From assembly GCA_947165155.1 (NCBI GenBank), contig CAMUZI010000002.1:1-64000 (forward strand): a DNA stretch of 64,000 bases, read 5' to 3'. This DNA comes from an uncultured Clostridia bacterium (GTDB lineage Bacteria; Bacillota; Clostridia; Oscillospirales; Acutalibacteraceae). A model generated the notes under the pieces. It saw only the letters and a program-made list of their open reading frames with translations. It searched no databases and was not told where the DNA came from. Each line of letters begins with the position of its first letter. Positions within the stretch are counted from its first letter, which is position 1. The position numbers were made by a program, and so were the translations under genes. Shown here in pieces: positions 29,845 through 39,709 of the stretch.

Positions 29845-31725
29845 ATGTTATCTGGGTGGAGGTCGTTGAAAAAACTAAGGAAGGCGACGGGGATGGCTAT
29901 TGCGTCATCTAGTCTGTTTGCATGTTCTTCGCAGGTTTCCTGTGGTACTGGTATTTGTGATGGTGCCCTCTATTACGATCTTGATTGTAAGGGAGAATTG
30001 ACTATTTCTACATGCGATGGAATTTGTGCAATTTTTAAAGGAATTCCCAAAAAAAATTTAAAAATTCTTATGGAGCGGGCTGGGGTAAAAAAAATTAAGT
30101 CTATTGTTATTGGTAAGGGAATTACAGTGGAGAAGGATGATGTTTTTATGTCATTGCCTTTATCAGTGGATGCCTCTATCTTTGCATGTGGCTTTACAGA
30201 TAAAGAAATCCAAGATAGTACTGTAGGTAAAGCATTCAATAAAGCAAAAAATAAAGATTTAGGAAATGTAACTATGCATTTTTCAGGCAAGGGGATAATT
30301 GATAGAAGTTGTTGGAATAAATACTGCAATAAAAACATTGTCAGGTCTGTTTGCATTGAATCGGATACCATTCCAAATTCAATTACTCGCATTGTCAGCA
30401 CGGTGATTGATCATGATCTTTGGAAAAAATACTGCAATAACTACACTGCCAGGTCTTGTTGTATTAAAAAAGGGATAGCCGGGATTGGTGAAAAAACATT
30501 TAGTTATTGCCACAAATTGGAAAAGATTACCATTCCAAATTCAGTCACTAGCATTGGTAATGATGCATTTCATCAATGCGTGGATCTGGAAAAAATTACT
30601 TTTCCAAAATCAATTACTAGCATTGGTAATGGTGCATTTAGTTGCACAGCATTGAAAGAGATTACCATTCCAGATTCAGTTACTATCATTGATGATGATA
30701 CATTTATACACTGCTCAGATTTGGAGAAAGTTACTCTTTCAAATTCACTCACTAAAATTGGTAAGAACGCATTCCTTGGCTGCACAAAATTGAAAGAGAT
30801 TACCATTCCAGATTCAGTTACTAGCATTGATGAGTGTGCATTTCAACACTGCTCAAATTTGGAGAAAGTTACTCTTTCAAATTCACTTACTGAAATTGGT
30901 AGTAACGCATTCCTTGGCTGCACAGCATTGAAAGAGATTACCATTCCAGATTCAGTTACTAGCATTGGTGAGCATGCATTTCACGACTGCTCAAATTTGA
31001 AGAAAGTTACTCTTTCAAATTCACTTAACAAAATTAGTGAGGGTACATTCCGTGAATGCAAAAAATTGAAAGAGATTACCATTCCAGATTCAGTTACTAG
31101 CATTGATGAGTGTGCATTTATACACTGCTCAGATTTGAAGAAAGTTACTCTTTCAAATTCACTTAACAAAATTAGTGAGGAAACATTCCGTGGCTGCAAA
31201 AAATTGAAAGAGATTACCATTCCAGATTCAGTTACTAGCATTGATAAGGGTGCATTTCAACACTGCTCAAATTTGGAGAAAGTTACTCTTTCAAAATATC
31301 TTCTTAGAATTGGCATAAATGCATTCCAGTATTGTCAAAAATTAAAAACGATTGAAATTCCACGTCTTGTTGGGAATATTGGAGATGGTGCGTTTTATGG
31401 ATGTATCAATTTGTCTAATGTTAAATTTTCACTTGTGAACCGTAACGTTTTTGATTTTCTCAAAGCTTGCTTCGTCATGAAAAACTTCACCATGAAAAAC
31501 GGAGAAAAATTTTATGTACCCGAGGCGGCAAATATGGCTTTAGCTAAGTTTCTTGCAACAGAACTTGTAATTGAATCTAATGCATTTCGTAATTGCACAA
31601 AATTGAAAATGATCGTCTTACCTTGTGGTACGAAGGTTGTTGGAAATGCTTTTGATTACCCAGAAACAAGGGTAAGAATATATAAGAAGATTCAGGAGGG
31701 TAAGAATATATTAAGAATAGATTGA
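29845..31725 (+). CDS. BspA-like leucine-rich repeat (LRR_5) lipoprotein
   Basis: Lipobox-like SSLFACSS; many LKEITIPDSVTSIDECAFQHCSNLEKVTLSNSLTEIG repeats; RBS aaaggag. Confidence 0.88.
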   Translation: MLSGWRSLKKLRKATGMAIASSSLFACSSQVSCGTGICDGALYYDLDCKGELTISTCDGICAIFKGIPKKNLKILMERAGVKKIKSIVIGKGITVEKDDVFMSLPLSVDASIFACGFTDKEIQDSTVGKAFNKAKNKDLGNVTMHFSGKGIIDRSCWNKYCNKNIVRSVCIESDTIPNSITRIVSTVIDHDLWKKYCNNYTARSCCIKKGIAGIGEKTFSYCHKLEKITIPNSVTSIGNDAFHQCVDLEKITFPKSITSIGNGAFSCTALKEITIPDSVTIIDDDTFIHCSDLEKVTLSNSLTKIGKNAFLGCTKLKEITIPDSVTSIDECAFQHCSNLEKVTLSNSLTEIGSNAFLGCTALKEITIPDSVTSIGEHAFHDCSNLKKVTLSNSLNKISEGTFRECKKLKEITIPDSVTSIDECAFIHCSDLKKVTLSNSLNKISEETFRGCKKLKEITIPDSVTSIDKGAFQHCSNLEKVTLSKYLLRIGINAFQYCQKLKTIEIPRLVGNIGDGAFYGCINLSNVKFSLVNRNVFDFLKACFVMKNFTMKNGEKFYVPEAANMALAKFLATELVIESNAFRNCTKLKMIVLPCGTKVVGNAFDYPETRVRIYKKIQEGKNILRID

Positions 31726-31729
31726 TTAG

Positions 31730-31775
31730 TTATGATATGATACAATCTAGCAAGGCATGCTGTGTGGTCACACAA
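31730..31775 (+). pseudogene. Degenerate copy of the rnpB promoter and 5' end
   Basis: tgatacaatctagcaaggcatgctgtgtggtcacacaat aligns with tgctacaatataaattgggtacgctgtgtggttgcgcaat at 33053-33094. Confidence 0.6.
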
Positions 31776-31944
31776 TATAAATGTATTTTTGATGCGTCTG
31801 ATTTTTCGTTTAAATTGATGATTTTTAGAAAAATATGCGATATTGTGTTGATTTTTTTGAAGTATGTTATACAATAAAATCGTGAATATGTGATTGCGAA
31901 TGTGCGTTTTGCGTGTTAAAATTTATTTTTTAAAAGGAGTATTT

Positions 31945-33024
31945 ATGTCATCGAATGGTAGGTTGTTGAGGAAATTAAGAAAAGTCATGGGAGCAGCCGT
32001 TACATTGCCGAGTTTGGTTGCGTGTTCGTCGCAAGTTTCGCATGCTGGTGGTGTGTATGCAACGTTTTATCCTTTGAGTGAACTGTTGAATTTTTTTGGT
32101 GATGGGGTGATTGACGATAGTTGGAAAAGTTCCTTTGGCCATAAGCCTATCAAATATGTTATTATCAACGGGGGTATTACCAAAATTGGTGAATGTACCT
32201 TTTGTGATTGTGTTAAACTGGAAAGAATTAAACTTCCGAATACTCTTGAAAGTATTGGAGATCTTGCCTTTTCTGGTTGCAAAAATTTAAGATCAATTAC
32301 AATTCCAGAGTCTGTTAAAGAGCTTGGTATCGGCGCATTTTTGGGTTGCGAAAATTTAAGATCAATTACAATTCCAGAGTCTGTTAAAGAGCTTGGTGAC
32401 CAAGCATTTTCAGACTGTAAAAGCCTTGAAGAAATCACAATACCAAGCAGTATTGAAGACATTGCAAGTGGTTTATTTTTTGGTTGTAAGAATTTAAAAG
32501 CAGTTAAGATTCCATCACCTATTGAATATATTGGCTGTAGTGCATTTAGAAATTGTGAAAACTTGTCCAAGATTGAGTTTTACTCGCCTACAGATGATTT
32601 TAAGAGGGAGCCAGAATTGAAATATCCTAATGATCCGAAGGGTAGGGCGAAATATTATGTAGAAAATTGCCCAGAGAAGTGGCGTTATTTTGGCCATATT
32701 TTCCATGCTATGAAAGAAAAGACAGGTTCTTATTTAGTTGGATTAAATAAAAATTTAGTTGAGTTTCTTGTTTCAGGACTTGTAATTTATCCCTTTTCCT
32801 TTCAAGGTTGCAAAAAATTGAAAAAAATCTCTTTACCTTTGAATACTAGATTTGACGTTGGAGAAGAGAATGTAAGCCCTGTGACCATTGATGATATTAT
32901 TTTACGTTCTGATAAGCTAAAAAAGCCTTGTGGATGTTGTTTTGCAAGATGTAGTAAGCTGAGCGATTTTTTTGAACCTAACATGGAAGTGGAAATAGGT
33001 GGGAAAACCTATCGCGTTGAATAG
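31945..33024 (+). CDS. BspA-like LRR lipoprotein (paralogue 2)
   Basis: MSSNGRLLRKLRKVMGAAVTLPSLVACSS lipobox; LRR_5 repeats; RBS aaaaggag. Confidence 0.88.
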   Translation: MSSNGRLLRKLRKVMGAAVTLPSLVACSSQVSHAGGVYATFYPLSELLNFFGDGVIDDSWKSSFGHKPIKYVIINGGITKIGECTFCDCVKLERIKLPNTLESIGDLAFSGCKNLRSITIPESVKELGIGAFLGCENLRSITIPESVKELGDQAFSDCKSLEEITIPSSIEDIASGLFFGCKNLKAVKIPSPIEYIGCSAFRNCENLSKIEFYSPTDDFKREPELKYPNDPKGRAKYYVENCPEKWRYFGHIFHAMKEKTGSYLVGLNKNLVEFLVSGLVIYPFSFQGCKKLKKISLPLNTRFDVGEENVSPVTIDDIILRSDKLKKPCGCCFARCSKLSDFFEPNMEVEIGGKTYRVE

Positions 33025-33069
33025 ATGTGCATGTTCAAATTTTTGAACTAAAATGCTACAATATAAATT

Positions 33070-33398
33070 GGGTACGCTGTGTGGTTGCGCAATCATCGAA
33101 AGATGATGTGAGGAAAGTCCGAGCTCCATAGAGCAGAATAACGGATAACGTCCGCCAGGAGAAATCCTCGGGAAAGTGCGACAGAAAGTAACCACCTCAT
33201 TTTGAGGAAAGGGTGGAAAGGCGAGGTAAGAGCTCACCAGCGCTTAGGAAACTAAGTGTCTACGTAAACCCTATTCGGAGCAACATCGTGTAAGACATTT
33301 GCTTGCTCGGCAGTCTTTGGATGGCAGTGAGCTTGGAAGTAATTTCAAGCCAAGATAGATGATCACACTCGACAGAACTCGGCTTATAGGCATACCTA
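33070..33398 (+). ncRNA. rnpB: RNase P RNA
   Basis: gatgtgaggaaagtccgagctcc...cagaataacggataacgtccgccagg...cgacagaactcggcttataggcatacc; 5' ggtacgc pairs with 3' gcatacc. Confidence 0.95.
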
Positions 33399-33601
33399 TC
33401 AAAGCGAAATTTCGATAGTCTTTTCTATCGAAGTTTTGTTTTACTTTATAAAAATACTAATTTAAATTGTATATATTTTGTTTAAATTGATGATTTTTTT
33501 GAGAAGATATGCGACATTGTGTTGCTTTCTTCGAAACGTGTAATACAATGAAGTTGTGAACGTGTGATCGCAATACGTGTGTGCTGTGTGTTCAAATTTA
33601 T

Positions 33602-34732
33602 TTTTTAAAAGGGGTATTTATTTCATCGAATGGTAGGTTGTTGAGGAAACTAAGAAGAGTCATGGGAGCAGCTGTTGCATCGTCGAGTTTGGTTGCGTGT
33701 TCGTCGCAAGTTTCTCACACTGTAGCAAATTTTAAATTTGATTCTCGGACTGGAACTTTGCGTTTTTCAACGGAGGAGGGTAAGTGGGGGCATATTGACG
33801 ATAGTTGGCGCAATCGCTGCAAAGATTATGATGTCAAAACTGTCATCATTGGCAAGGGTATTACTAAAATAAACGAGAACGCCTTAAGTTTTTGTGAAAA
33901 CCTGGAAAGGGTTATTTTTCCATCGTCTGTTGAGAATATGCAGATTGACAATGAAGCCTTTCAGTGTTGCAAAAATTTGAAATATATTGATATTCCCAAT
34001 GGTGTTATCAAAATGGGTGAGGCTGTTTTCTCCAACTGTATAAGCCTAAAAAAGATTACTATTCCACCGTCTGTTAAGAAGATGGGAAGTCGTATCTTTG
34101 ATAGTTGTGAAAAGTTGGAATGTGCTGATCTTTCCAAATGTGGTATTACCGAGGTAAGTGATCAAGCTTTCTGTGACTGTAAAAGCCTAGAAAAGGTTGC
34201 TATTCCACCGTCTGTTACGCAGATAGGGTTAGAGGCCTTTTGGTGTTGTAAAAAGTTGGGAAATTTCGATATTCCCGAAGGTGTTTCCGAAGTTAGGCGG
34301 GGTGCTTTCGAGTACTGTGAAAGCCTAGAAAAGATTACTATTCCACCGTCTGTTAGGCTGATTGATGATAGTGCCTTTCATTATTGTAGTAACTTGAAAG
34401 AAGTTGAATTTCCTTTTTGTGATCATAATGATATTTTTCATTTTTCGCTTATATCAAGAAAAAGGGTGATGAGCGATTCAATGAAAGAACTTCCTGCTCT
34501 TAGTAATAATGCGAAAATGATGATAATGTCGTATATATTACGCCAACATTTTTCTAAAGATTTGTTTATAGGTAGTGAAGCATTTTCAGGGTGCCCACGG
34601 CTTAAGTGTTTTAGAATGCCTCCTGTTCCGCGTGTTCATGTTGCTTCAGATGCCTTTGATAAAGGAACAGAGGTAATAGATTATATAAGTTTATTAGACA
34701 AATTCAGATTGGGAGAAATAGACGGTGTCTGA
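33602..34732 (+). CDS. BspA-like LRR lipoprotein (paralogue 3); expected start codon is ATT (approximate start given)
   Basis: Position equivalent to the paralogue ATG reads ttaaaaggggtatttATTtcatcgaatgg; downstream SSNGRLLRKLRRVMGAAVASSSLVACSS. Confidence 0.75.
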   Translation, partial: FLKGVFISSNGRLLRKLRRVMGAAVASSSLVACSSQVSHTVANFKFDSRTGTLRFSTEEGKWGHIDDSWRNRCKDYDVKTVIIGKGITKINENALSFCENLERVIFPSSVENMQIDNEAFQCCKNLKYIDIPNGVIKMGEAVFSNCISLKKITIPPSVKKMGSRIFDSCEKLECADLSKCGITEVSDQAFCDCKSLEKVAIPPSVTQIGLEAFWCCKKLGNFDIPEGVSEVRRGAFEYCESLEKITIPPSVRLIDDSAFHYCSNLKEVEFPFCDHNDIFHFSLISRKRVMSDSMKELPALSNNAKMMIMSYILRQHFSKDLFIGSEAFSGCPRLKCFRMPPVPRVHVASDAFDKGTEVIDYISLLDKFRLGEIDGV

Positions 34733-34767
34733 TTTTTCGTTCAAATTTATGATTTTTAGAAAATATG

Positions 34768-35520
34768 CGGGCATTGCTGAAAGTAAGTAGATGATATAAA
34801 ATACAAAGCATGATAGAAGAGAAAAAAGGTCCAAAATGTGGACGAAAAAAAAAGTAAAAAATGGATTTATGAGAGAAAAGCAAAGGTATAAATGTAAAAT
34901 TGCGGATGTAACTATACTGGCGAAAAAAATGGTTATCTCGAAGATATAAAACAAAAAGTAGTAAAATATTACCTGAAGGTAATAGGTTTAGAAGAATTGA
35001 AAGATTACTTAATGATAGTCATGTGTCCGTAATAAATTGAGTAAAGCAGGCCCCAGATAAAATACGTAAAAAGAAGACATTTAATAACAAAAAACGAATA
35101 TTTTAGAACTTGATGAAATGTGTGTGAATTTTAAAAAAAAATATGGTTCTGGACGGCTGTAAATCGAGAAACTAAAGAACTTGTTGGTTTTTTCGTAGGT
35201 GATCGCAATTCTGAGAGCTCTGAGAAATTTTGTGAAAATATTTCGCATGTTGAGGCTAAATTTTATACTACAGATAAATTTTCAGTGTATGACATTATTA
35301 CACCAGACATTGCTAGAAATAGATAGATAAAACAAAACAATTCGAGTACACCAGTTAAAAAAGCAATAGAAATAAAGTAATCAGCAGATTTTATTTCTTC
35401 GTTTTGCGGGTGATAGTTTCACGATTTCTATTCACTTTTAGCAGTATCCTCTTATTGTTTTTGGACCGTGACTATTTTTCTTCTATGCACTTTTAGCTCG
35501 GCAGATCTTATACTTATACT
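34768..35520 (+). mobile_element. Decayed IS1-type element(s), with nested MITE
   Basis: gggcattgctgaaagtaagtagatgatataaaatac..., MIEEKKGPKCG..., later YTVERMNRLLRHYLARFARKIYCWFKSL at 35510-35600; MITE at 35305-35449 interrupts it. Confidence 0.75.
35305..35449. mobile_element. MITE copy nested in IS1 debris
   Basis: cattgctagaaatagatagataaaac...ttctattcacttttagcagtatcc. Confidence 0.85.
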
Positions 35521-35974
35521 GTTGAACGTATGAACCGTCTTCTTCGTCATTATCTTGCCCGTTTTGCTCGCAAAATTTATTGCTGGTTTAAATCTCTAAC
35601 TATGATTGATAATTCTGTCCCCCTGTTTTTGTATCGTCATTTTGTTAATTGTATATCCGTTTTTAGTGCCGCCAAGATTGTTAGTTATTTTGTTTTAAAT
35701 AGTTTTTTGATCTATACTTCTGAGTTATTTTCAGTATAAGCTATTCGATTTTAGCAATACCCGATTCGAGATTATCCATATAAAACCATATTTGTTTCCA
35801 CTCGAGTTCAAAATGCTTCCAATAAGTGCAATGCCAGACATAATCCAAGATAAAATAGTTCAAATTATATGTTTCATTTGCTGGTTTATTGTTATTTGCT
35901 TTATTAGAATTTACCTGTTATAATTTAGTTTAGAACGAATGTATTAATGCATAATAGAATGGAGATTGTGATTT

Positions 35975-37321
35975 ATGATTGGAATTAAAATTCTGTGTTG
36001 CAGTTTATCAACGTTATTGATATTTTCCAGTGAATTTTCATCCGCAAAAAATAAATCATTTATTCCAAATATTAGAAATAGTTTTAGAGTTAAAAGCCAA
36101 CGTAAACGTAAATTAAATGTCAACAAGAAGAGTTTAAATAAAAAAATCATGAAGTCTAAGTTGTCCTATGTTACCGCAAAAGTGTCAGATGATAGAATGA
36201 AGGCCATAAAAACAAGATTGTCTATTCCCTCCATCTCAGCTGATGTATTAAGTTTTATCACAAACCACAAAAAAGTTTCGGTTGGCTTAGGAGCATCTGG
36301 TAGTGGTGTTTTGGTTGCTTGTTGTTTTTTTAAATTTTTGAATTCTCATTTGGGTATTTATTTAACTTCGTTTCAAGATAAGTCATTTAACCCTAAAAAA
36401 GGTGCTTTCAATGATGGAGTGGAAAAAAGAATTAGATTTTTTACTGGTACACCATATGTTTTTAAATATGTCAGAAATAGTGATCGTAATCAAAGAAGCA
36501 TTCAATGTGAAATTGAAGCGTACAAAGTGCTTAAAGATTTAAATGATAAAAGAATAAAAAGACCAATAAAATATTCAAAGAAATTTTTCAGTGGTAATTG
36601 TAGATTTATATATGAATTTGCAGATGGTATGTGTATTACGGATTTTGCTGATTATTTAGATAATCAAAACAAAAGTAATAAGGAAAAGCTTTTGATATCG
36701 TTGAAACTGCAAAAAGAGATATGTGAAATTTATCTTGAATTTATGAAAAAGGGATATAACTATCACGATTTAAATCCAGGAAACTTTGTAATTGCTGTAG
36801 ATCAAAATGATAATTATTCTGTTAAAGTTTTTGATTTTGGAAAGTTTGAAAAGATTCAAAAAAACCCAAATGTAGAAGTCGGTCCAATATTAAGCATTGA
36901 AAATTATTTAATGGATAATCCATTCGTAAATAAATATACAGGAAAAGCACTTGATAGTCGAAACGGATACGATAAAAACACTTTTTTCAAGTTCTTGTCA
37001 GAATCAAAAATGTTGGAAAGTAGAAGTATAAATTTAAGAAATTGTCTTTTGGCTAAGTTACATGGGAATGATGAATACTATATTAACTCATTATTGCCTT
37101 ATTATGGGATAACGGATGAAGAGGCGAGGCAAATTTGTGATGGTCAAAAACCAAAGCCATGTGGAGTAAACGTAAATATTGAAAAGCTCGTCAAATTTTT
37201 GGATACAAAAATCATTCAACTGGGTGCTCTTGATGAAAATAATGAAATTTTCAAAGTTACCAATATTAACTCTGACAATATACTTGGCTATGTAAACAGA
37301 GAGCAAAAAATGAAAAATTAG
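35975..37321 (+). CDS. Protein kinase-like fold protein with signal peptide and TM
   Basis: YNYHDLNPGNFVIAVDQNDNYSVKVFDFG (HxDLxxxN and DFG motifs); N-terminal MIGIKILCCSLSTLLIFSSEFSSAKNK; TM near VGLGASGSGVLVACCFF. Confidence 0.75.
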   Translation: MIGIKILCCSLSTLLIFSSEFSSAKNKSFIPNIRNSFRVKSQRKRKLNVNKKSLNKKIMKSKLSYVTAKVSDDRMKAIKTRLSIPSISADVLSFITNHKKVSVGLGASGSGVLVACCFFKFLNSHLGIYLTSFQDKSFNPKKGAFNDGVEKRIRFFTGTPYVFKYVRNSDRNQRSIQCEIEAYKVLKDLNDKRIKRPIKYSKKFFSGNCRFIYEFADGMCITDFADYLDNQNKSNKEKLLISLKLQKEICEIYLEFMKKGYNYHDLNPGNFVIAVDQNDNYSVKVFDFGKFEKIQKNPNVEVGPILSIENYLMDNPFVNKYTGKALDSRNGYDKNTFFKFLSESKMLESRSINLRNCLLAKLHGNDEYYINSLLPYYGITDEEARQICDGQKPKPCGVNVNIEKLVKFLDTKIIQLGALDENNEIFKVTNINSDNILGYVNREQKMKN

Positions 37322-37518
37322 TGAAACTGCTACTAATGATTTCACGTTTCAAATCTCCATTTATTGTTCTTTGTGCGTATTTATCGAGGATATTCACTTT
37401 TCGATTTATGTTTATCAGTCCTGCGGTGAAATCTATGTTGTCTATTTTGAATACACCTTGAAATACTGTTTTATCGAATTGTTCTGACATTTTGGCTCCT
37501 TTTACTTACAATTTATGG

Positions 37519-37547
37519 TTGGCAAATTATATCTACTTAGATATAAT
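37519..37547 (+). promoter_or_regulatory. Sigma-A promoter overlapping a 22-bp perfect palindrome upstream of the TA pair
   Basis: TTGGCA (37519-37524), 17-nt spacer, TATAAT (37542-37547); ATTATATCTA-CT-TAGATATAAT at 37526-37547 wait-free 10-bp arms with 2-nt spacer. Confidence 0.8.
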
Positions 37548-37568
37548 ATAGGTACGGGGGATAAAAAA

Positions 37569-37928
37569 TTGTTTGAATATATTACCTATAGAGATAAACG
37601 TGGAAACGATGAATTTGAAAATTGGATTAGAAAATTGAGTATAAAATCGGAAACCAGTAAACATGACAGAATTCAATTAAAAAAGATATTTGAATATTTG
37701 GAAATCTTAATGATTAATGGCAGTCGTGCGGGAGAAAGATATATGAAACACATAGAGGGTGATATTTGGGAATTAAGACCTCTTGAAAATCGAATAATGT
37801 ATGCTTATTGGAAAGACAGTACTTTTGTATTGCTACATCATTTTAAAAAGAAAACACAAAAGACTCCTAAAAGCGAAATACAAATAGCAAAAAATAATTT
37901 AAAAGATTTTTTGGAAAGGAATGGTTAA
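37569..37928 (+). CDS. RelE/HigB-like (phage Gp49-like) toxin, probable TTG start
   Basis: DEFENWIRKL...DIWELRPLENRIMYAYWKDSTFVLLHHFKKKTQKTPKSEIQIAKNNLKDF; ATG 37515 lies upstream of the predicted promoter, so TTG 37569 is preferred. Confidence 0.88.
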   Translation: MFEYITYRDKRGNDEFENWIRKLSIKSETSKHDRIQLKKIFEYLEILMINGSRAGERYMKHIEGDIWELRPLENRIMYAYWKDSTFVLLHHFKKKTQKTPKSEIQIAKNNLKDFLERNG

Positions 37929-37930
37929 TT

Positions 37931-38227
37931 ATGGCCAAATTAATTAATGGAATAAAATATAATACTCATGAAGATTTATTAAAATTAAGCAATTTAAATG
38001 ACTCTGAAAAAGAAGAAATAAAATTAAATGCACAAATAGCTAGTGCAATAATAAAAGCCAGGGAAGAACAAAACATTACACAGCAAGAATTAGAAAAAAT
38101 GAGTGGGGTAACACAGCCTTTAATTGCAAGAATAGAAAGGGGAAAAACTGAACCAAGGATATCAACAATAATAAAATTGCTCGAACCACTAGGAAAAACT
38201 CTAAGAGTAGTACCAATAGAAAACTAA
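37931..38227 (+). CDS. XRE-family HTH antitoxin
   Basis: IIKAREEQNITQQELEKMSGVTQPLIARIERGKTEPRISTIIKLLEPLGKTLRVVP. Confidence 0.92.
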   Translation: MAKLINGIKYNTHEDLLKLSNLNDSEKEEIKLNAQIASAIIKAREEQNITQQELEKMSGVTQPLIARIERGKTEPRISTIIKLLEPLGKTLRVVPIEN

Positions 38228-38538
38228 ATCCAACTATCGCCCGAAACAAAAGATTGCCCTAGTCTTGCATCTTCCTCTTTGATTTTAAAGTTTAAGAACC
38301 GTACAAATTGTGAAAAATCACCGTTTGCTTCAATTATAATATCTTTACTTTGAGATGAAACTCTTGAATTTTTAAATTCCTCTAATTGTGGAGCATAAGG
38401 TGTTTGGTTTGCTCTTTTATTTTTTTTATAATGCAATCAAAAAAAAATAAATTTTGTGTTGACATAACATTTGAGTTGATATATAATCCATCGTGTCGGA
38501 TCTATGAATCAAATAATGAACTTTAATGAGGTGTTTTT

Positions 38539-39538
38539 ATTGGTAAGAAAGCTTTATTGAGTGCAATTTCGGCTATATTGTCATCACTGCTTTCGGTTAG
38601 CGCTGTTCCCAGAAAAGGTGGAATATCGGGTATGAGTGGTGGAAATTATTTTAGGAAAAGAAACCTCAGAGACGTAACTAGCAAAAATTCTAATTTAAAA
38701 CAGCAAAGAGTGCTAGGGGTAATGAATAGCCCAAAAAGCTTAGTGGAAATCAAAAAAGAAGAAAATATTTTGAAAACTCAAGATGCTTCTAAAGCGAAAG
38801 GTCAGAAATCCAAAGGTTTCAAAGATTTGGTTGTGGAGCATCCAATTGGTTTTACAATATAGTGGCATGTGTGTTGCGGGGGTGGTTACTACTTCCATGT
38901 TAGCAGTTAAGCATTTTTGTTTTGGAGAATCTGGTAATTATGGAATTCCCATCATTGGAGAACCTAAATGGAGTGTTTATTTTGGTTTAGGTGTTTGCTG
39001 TAACAGTATTAAATCGTTGAAAATTAATTGGGAAGGTTCAATTGGGTCTGCAAATCCAGATCCGAATAATTTGGAATTATACAGATATTTTACAGATCTT
39101 AAAAATGGAGATAACCCACTTGGAAGTAGCTTAAAGGAAGGTAGTATAAATAGTCAATTAACCTCTTTAGGAATTGATTTTACGGGAAGTTCGTACAAAC
39201 TGTTTGATAATTGTGCTGAGATTCGATTTAAGGGTGACGATTTTAAATGTTATCACGGAGGTGTGGAGTTGGAATTGAATAAAGGTGAGAAATTTTTGAT
39301 ATCTAATGTTGTTCAATACTGCTACGAAAGGCTTGGAATAAAGCCTTGTAGAGTTAGTCACCAATCTACTTTCCGCTTTATTTTTTCAGTTAACGGTAAT
39401 AATGATGAAATGAATAAATGTACAGAAACTTTTGGTAAAAAGGATGCGACATTTAAAAAAGTAATGAGTACGTATTTTCCTATTCAAGACAAGAAGCCTT
39501 GCTTTACTGTTCAGTTTGATCTATACCAAAAGAAATGA
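38539..39538 (+). pseudogene. Frameshifted secreted/membrane protein (signal peptide, basic linker, TM, unknown domain)
   Basis: Frame 1 (IGKKALLSAISAILSSLLSVSAVPRKGG...KGFKDLVVEHPIGFTI*) continues in another frame as SGMCVAGVVTTSMLAVKHFCFG...; start position is ATT after gaggtg. Confidence 0.6.
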
Positions 39539-39568
39539 TTTTTGACTTACATTTTTCTTTTTGTAACA

Positions 39569-39709
39569 GCACTGCTAAAAATGGATAGAAATCATGAAAC
39601 TATAACCCGCAAAATGAAAGAATAAAGTCTGCTGGTTATTTTGTTTCTATTGTTTTTTTAACTGGTGTACTCGAATTGTTTTGTTTTTTCTATCTATTTT
39701 TAGCAATGC
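39569..39709. mobile_element. MITE copy
   Basis: gcactgctaaaaatggatagaaatc...ttctatctatttttagcaatgc. Confidence 0.88.

Noticed and set aside
29973-32984. Minus-strand ORFs across the LRR genes (e.g. 30573-30827, 32067-32570)
   Set aside because: Repetitive antisense readings created by LRR DNA repeats.
32917-33237. Minus-strand ORF 32917-33237
   Set aside because: Overlaps the end of LRR2 and the RNase P RNA; no domain or RBS support.
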